From Prorocentrum cordatum (lineage: Eukaryota; Sar; Dinophyceae; Prorocentrales; Prorocentraceae): DNA of 64,000 bases. This document shows positions 60,836 to 64,000 of the stretch, piece after piece (position 1 is the first letter of the stretch; the number at the start of each line of letters is the position of its first letter). A model generated the notes under the pieces. It was not told the DNA's origin, ran no database searches, and saw nothing but the letters and a program-made list of their open reading frames with translations. The position numbers and the translations under genes were made by a program. The DNA is taken from positions 418,470 to 482,469 of the forward strand of contig CAUYUJ010002725.1 of assembly GCA_963575745.1 (NCBI GenBank), written 5' to 3'.

Positions 60836-60893
60836 AGCATCATCATCATCATCATCAACATCAGCATCATCATCACCATCCGTTTCTGCTGTG
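60836..60893 (+). repeat. ATC trinucleotide repeat, copy 2
   Basis: CATCATCATC with AGC and AAC interruptions, ending CACCATCCGTTTCTGCTGTG exactly as at 56010. It marks the left edge of the second duplicated unit. Confidence 0.85.
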
Positions 60894-61254
60894 GCGTAAG
60901 CTGCGTGGTAGCCCTAGCTGCGGCGAAAGCTGCAGATGACGAATCCGTTTGCGCGGCGGGAGCTGTGGTAGTTGGGCGGCGAGAGCTGACCGCGACACTC
61001 GCGCAGTGGAGCAGCGGGAGTGGATTCATTGGTGGCTGCCTCGCGACGGCGAGGGCCTTCCCTGTCCCAGCTCCGCGCCCCCCCCCCCCCGGCGAGAGGG
61101 CGGGTATTATGGGAAGCGAAATCTGGCGGGGCATTTTTGGCGAGGGCCCAGACGCCGAGCGTCCTCGGGAAGACGGGGGTGAGGGGCCCCATCGTCCTCC
61201 GCCTCAGCACCAGGGGCCCGAGCAGCGTAGTGCCATTTTTTGGCTCCTGGTTCC

Positions 61255-62229
61255 ATGCAGGGCGACGGCGCGGCAGCCTCAGCTGACATTCAGGCGAGAG
61301 TGGCTGGCGTCACCAGTCGGGCGGGGCCATATGCACTAGTAGATTGGATCGTGTCGGACTTGACTACAAATCTCCTGGAACAGCATGATGGGCCAGCGTT
61401 GGGACAGCTTGGCGCCGCGATATTGCCTCTCAATTGTTTCGAGTTGCACGACGTCGATGTGGTCCAAGAGAAGCCGGCTCTTCTGATCCATGGGTGCGTG
61501 TGGCCGCCGGTCGAGTGTTTTGCATACCTCGAGCAGCTGATGACTAAGTACTCGGGCAGACAACCAATTCACACGGAGAGGTGCCGCTTCTACGAAACGT
61601 TAGTCTTCGAAGCGATTGCAGGTCAAGTTCCTGGAGGTACGGTTGTCAGCATATGTCGGCAGTCTGAGCATATCGTACCAGGAGCCACGCCGGCGGTGCT
61701 GGCGACGCTCGGCCACATTCCAGGCTATCAGCCAATGAGCTCACATTTGGGACCCAACGGGGAGCTTCAGCCGTTACAGGACGGTGACGCTCTTGTGGCG
61801 CGAGTGTCGACTACGGGACCAATCGACCCGCAGGCTTACATTGGCAGGCGCGGGAACCTCGACCTAGTCGACATGTGCACCATGGCATCGACCAACAACA
61901 TGCGCGTCATATTCCTTGGCGAACTCAACGGGGGGCTCAGCATGGGTTGCGCGATGGGCATGCTGTACAACCAGTTCCAGCCTACGCCAATGAAGGACTG
62001 GACTAAGCCAGCTCGGGTGCTCAGAGTACTCGGGGGGTACGTGGGCACGTATGAGGACTTCGTCGAACACGAAATCTGGTTGGGCATTTCGTCGCCCGCA
62101 TGTGGTGCGAAAGCCAGGGCATGGCGGCGGGCATTTGGTGTGATAGCCAGGCTGCGTGGGTCCCCCACCCCGGGTCCACGTCTCATCTCTCCGATATTCT
62201 GGGATCCGATATTCTTTGAGTTGAAGTAA
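61255..62229 (+). CDS. Uncharacterised 324-residue protein, copy 2
   Basis: Second copy of 56377-57351, same length and intact from ATG at 61255 to TAA at 62227. Replacements relative to copy 1 include N/D, T/A, S/C, H/Y, T/I, L/I, R/S, G/E and M/I. The lack of frameshifts in both copies, while the neighbouring hydrolase copy has one, suggests either recent duplication or retained function. Same repeat-derived C-terminal tail. Confidence 0.6.
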   Translation: MQGDGAAASADIQARVAGVTSRAGPYALVDWIVSDLTTNLLEQHDGPALGQLGAAILPLNCFELHDVDVVQEKPALLIHGCVWPPVECFAYLEQLMTKYSGRQPIHTERCRFYETLVFEAIAGQVPGGTVVSICRQSEHIVPGATPAVLATLGHIPGYQPMSSHLGPNGELQPLQDGDALVARVSTTGPIDPQAYIGRRGNLDLVDMCTMASTNNMRVIFLGELNGGLSMGCAMGMLYNQFQPTPMKDWTKPARVLRVLGGYVGTYEDFVEHEIWLGISSPACGAKARAWRRAFGVIARLRGSPTPGPRLISPIFWDPIFFELK

Positions 62230-62700
62230 TCTGGCCACCATCGCCTGAGCCATCCTCGCACTTGCTTCCCGCCGAAATTTGCCCCGCCAGATTTTGCCTC
62301 CCGCGCGGCTGCCGCCATCGCCATCATTATCATCAGCTTGACCTTCCTCATCCTCATCCTGAGACATCCTCGCGACGCTGACCTCTGATATCCTTCCCTG
62401 CCCCAAATAGTGCTGGCCAGTTCCGCCTGCACAGAAACTCGCAGCGTTGACCTGGGATGCGCCCTGCCTTCACGTAGTCTGACCCCCGATCTTCCCCGAG
62501 ATGCGGTGTTCAGGCCACTTGCGCCTGAGACGCCCTCGCACCTCTGACTTCGGAGGTGCCCTGCCCCATGGCGGTCCGGCCACTGTCGCCTGCGACATCC
62601 TCGAAACAGTGGCTTCCGAGACGCGTAGAGCTGACCTGTTCAGGCCACTTTCGCATGAGACATCCTCATAACTCTCGGTCTCCCGCCGCAAGATCACCTG
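62230..62700 (+). repeat. 58-65 bp tandem repeats, duplicated copy
   Basis: Duplicate of 57352-57820, with CCGAAATTTGCCCCGCCAGA followed by GGCCACTTxCGCxTGAGAC units. Confidence 0.75.
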
Positions 62701-62930
62701 GCAGAAGCCTCCCGGGTGATCCTAACTGTGCCCCTCCGGCGGCCCTGTTGAAGCTGTCCTGGAGCCGTCCTGGTCCTCTCCGATGGCCCTAGGGAAAGCC
62801 TAAGAGAGCCCCGAGACGACCGTAGAGGGATCTCTGGGTTCTGATTGAGCCCTCTGGGATTCTTCCCAGGGCTTCGCGACAGCTCCAAGGGCACTCACTC
62901 AGAGGCCCTCGTGGAGTGTTGTTGTTGCGG

Positions 62931-62942
62931 TCTTGGCTCAAG
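62931..62942 (+). other. Possible spliced-leader relic upstream of hydrolase copy 2
   Basis: Same TCTTGGCTCAAG as at 58054, inherited through the tandem duplication; not independent evidence. Confidence 0.45.
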
Positions 62943-63508
62943 CAGTTTCGCTGGGCGGCCGCGCGGATGCGCCGCCGCGCGAGCGCGCCCCCTATCGGGC
63001 ACCCGCCGCCGCACCTAGTACGCGCTGCGTCGCAGCGCGGGCCGAGGCCCCCAGGCGGCCCCCCGCCGCCGCACCTGTTGCGGGCGCCACCCGCAGCACC
63101 ATCGAGGTCTCGATCCCCAGGGGAAGGCCAGCCCGAGAGGGGCCTGAGCCGAGTGGAGAGCAGGGCCCGACCACGCCCAGCCAAGGAAGGGGAGCGGCCT
63201 CGGCAGCGCGGGGCCCTCCGCCCCAGCCGAGCAGCAAGCCCCGCCCCAGCCGAGCAGCAGGCCTCTGCAGCGCGGGGCCCTCTGCCCGGGCCGAGCAGCA
63301 CCAGGACGAGGGAGGAGGCGGCGAGTCGACGCCACCGAGCCCCCGCGCGAGCGATTTGGACCTCGAGGACGAGGCGGGGCCGCAGGCGGCGGCGCAGCCT
63401 GATCCGAGCGCTGCGTCGCCGCGCGGGCCGACGCCCCCAGGCGGCCCCCCGCCGGCCCACCTGCCGCGCGCTGCGTCGCCGTGGAGTGGCCCCGCCGGCT
63501 TTCTCCAG

Positions 63509-64000
63509 GGCCCCATCGTTTGGCGGTGCCCAGCGACGGGCGAGGAGTTGCGCTACTTCGCCGCCAGGGTGGCGCCCTCCAGTTGCGGGGTTGACGCGGA
63601 TGAGCCGCCTGAGAACGGGCCGCTCGAGGAGGAGCCGCTGTTGCTCTACCTCGCCGGCCTCGGGGGCGAGGGTGGCGACGCGAGAGCGCCGTTCGCCGGG
63701 AAGGTCAAGGCCATGATGAGCTGGGGACTGCCGCCGTCTCGGTTCCTCGCGCCACTGCGGCCGCGAGACCGGCTGTGGATCCTGGATCGAAACGACGCTG
63801 CGCGCGGCTTCCTCGGGGATCTCGTGCCCAGGAGCGTGGACCTGCTCGCAGACTTCGTTGAGAGCTTCGCCGACGGCGGGCCCGTCGTCGCGCTCGGCTT
63901 CTCCGCCGGCGCCTGCTGCATCACGGAGCTCCTGGCGCGCGGGCGGCCGCGCATGGAGGCGGTGGCCTCGGGGGGTCTCCCACGGCCATGGGCAGCCCTA
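63509..64000 (+). pseudogene. Alpha/beta-hydrolase-like protein, copy 2, frameshifted and cut by window end
   Basis: Co-linear with 58590-59082. Keeps G-F-S-A-G but has Tyr to Cys two residues after it, plus Gly to Arg, Phe to Ser and Ser to Phe changes. One extra C near 63980 (TCTCCCACGG versus TCTCCACGG) shifts the frame just after ASGGL. About eight replacements and six silent differences in 155 codons suggest relaxed selection. Upstream, a 43-bp insertion and a 1-base deletion relative to copy 1 affect only the P/A/R-rich leader. Confidence 0.6.

Larger units (their letters stand above)
56011..64000 (+). repeat. Direct tandem duplication, period 4877 bp
   Basis: 56011-59122 and 60888-64000 are nearly identical: offsets measured at the 324-residue gene and at the hydrolase 5' flank are 4877-4878. 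After a 43-bp insertion in copy 2 the offset becomes 4919. The first unit ends in 1.2 kb (59640-60835) whose second copy would lie beyond the window. Confidence 0.9.

Noticed and set aside
1-64000. tRNA, rRNA, CRISPR and bacterial promoter or ribosome-binding features
   Set aside because: None was recognised by eye; the window is eukaryotic repeat-rich DNA.

Overview
The window looks like nuclear DNA of a dinoflagellate. It is GC-rich, mostly non-coding and packed with long purine or pyrimidine tracts and minisatellites. It holds degenerate Copia and LINE retroelements whose peptides resemble those common in dinoflagellate genomes, and a possible remnant of the dinoflagellate spliced leader lies upstream of a duplicated gene. 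The high GC content would suit a Prorocentrum-like genome, but the species cannot be fixed from the sequence. No rRNA, tRNA, CRISPR or bacterial operon structure was seen.

Layout. 1-8.3 kb: four copies of a composite repeat (50-60 bp tandem units, a GTGGCCCC minisatellite, CT tracts and a conserved hairpin-led terminal module), bounded by diverged inverted repeats. One intact gene sits inside it, a multi-pass membrane protein at 1536-3734. 9.1-11.3 kb: an 11-bp satellite. 11.3-15.6 kb: two copies of another composite repeat. 15.6-31.5 kb: a very large Copia-type LTR retrotransposon with 237-bp LTRs, carrying gag, a zinc knuckle, an RNA 2'-phosphotransferase-like (Tpt1/KptA) domain, a RING finger, protease, a methyltransferase-like domain, integrase, reverse transcriptase and RNase H, all broken by frameshifts and stops. 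31.5-33.9 kb: minisatellites. 34.3-39.0 kb: a string of degenerate reading frames, one of which may be a second 2'-phosphotransferase relic. 39.8-43.7 kb: a 1-kb GGA tract, G/C foldbacks and a GAGTAGT minisatellite. 44.2-49 kb: a decayed minus-strand LINE (endonuclease, RT, C-terminal zinc-binding region) invaded by MITEs and a minisatellite. 49-55.7 kb: foldback elements, GGA/CCT tracts and a second Copia gag relic. 55.7 kb: a 100-N assembly gap. 56-64 kb: a direct tandem duplication (period 4877 bp) of an uncharacterised 324-residue gene and an alpha/beta-hydrolase-like gene; the second copy runs off the window.

The most unusual signal is a family of 26 short hairpins confined to the large Copia element. 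The type sequence is GCAGG-GCAA-CCTGC. Fifteen have GNRA tetraloops, two show changed but still paired stems, and most encode AGxPA in frame in linkers between domains. Together with the captured 2'-phosphotransferase-like, RING and methyltransferase-like domains this makes the element the best candidate for under-described biology here. Assignments rest on motif recognition by eye; no database search was possible.
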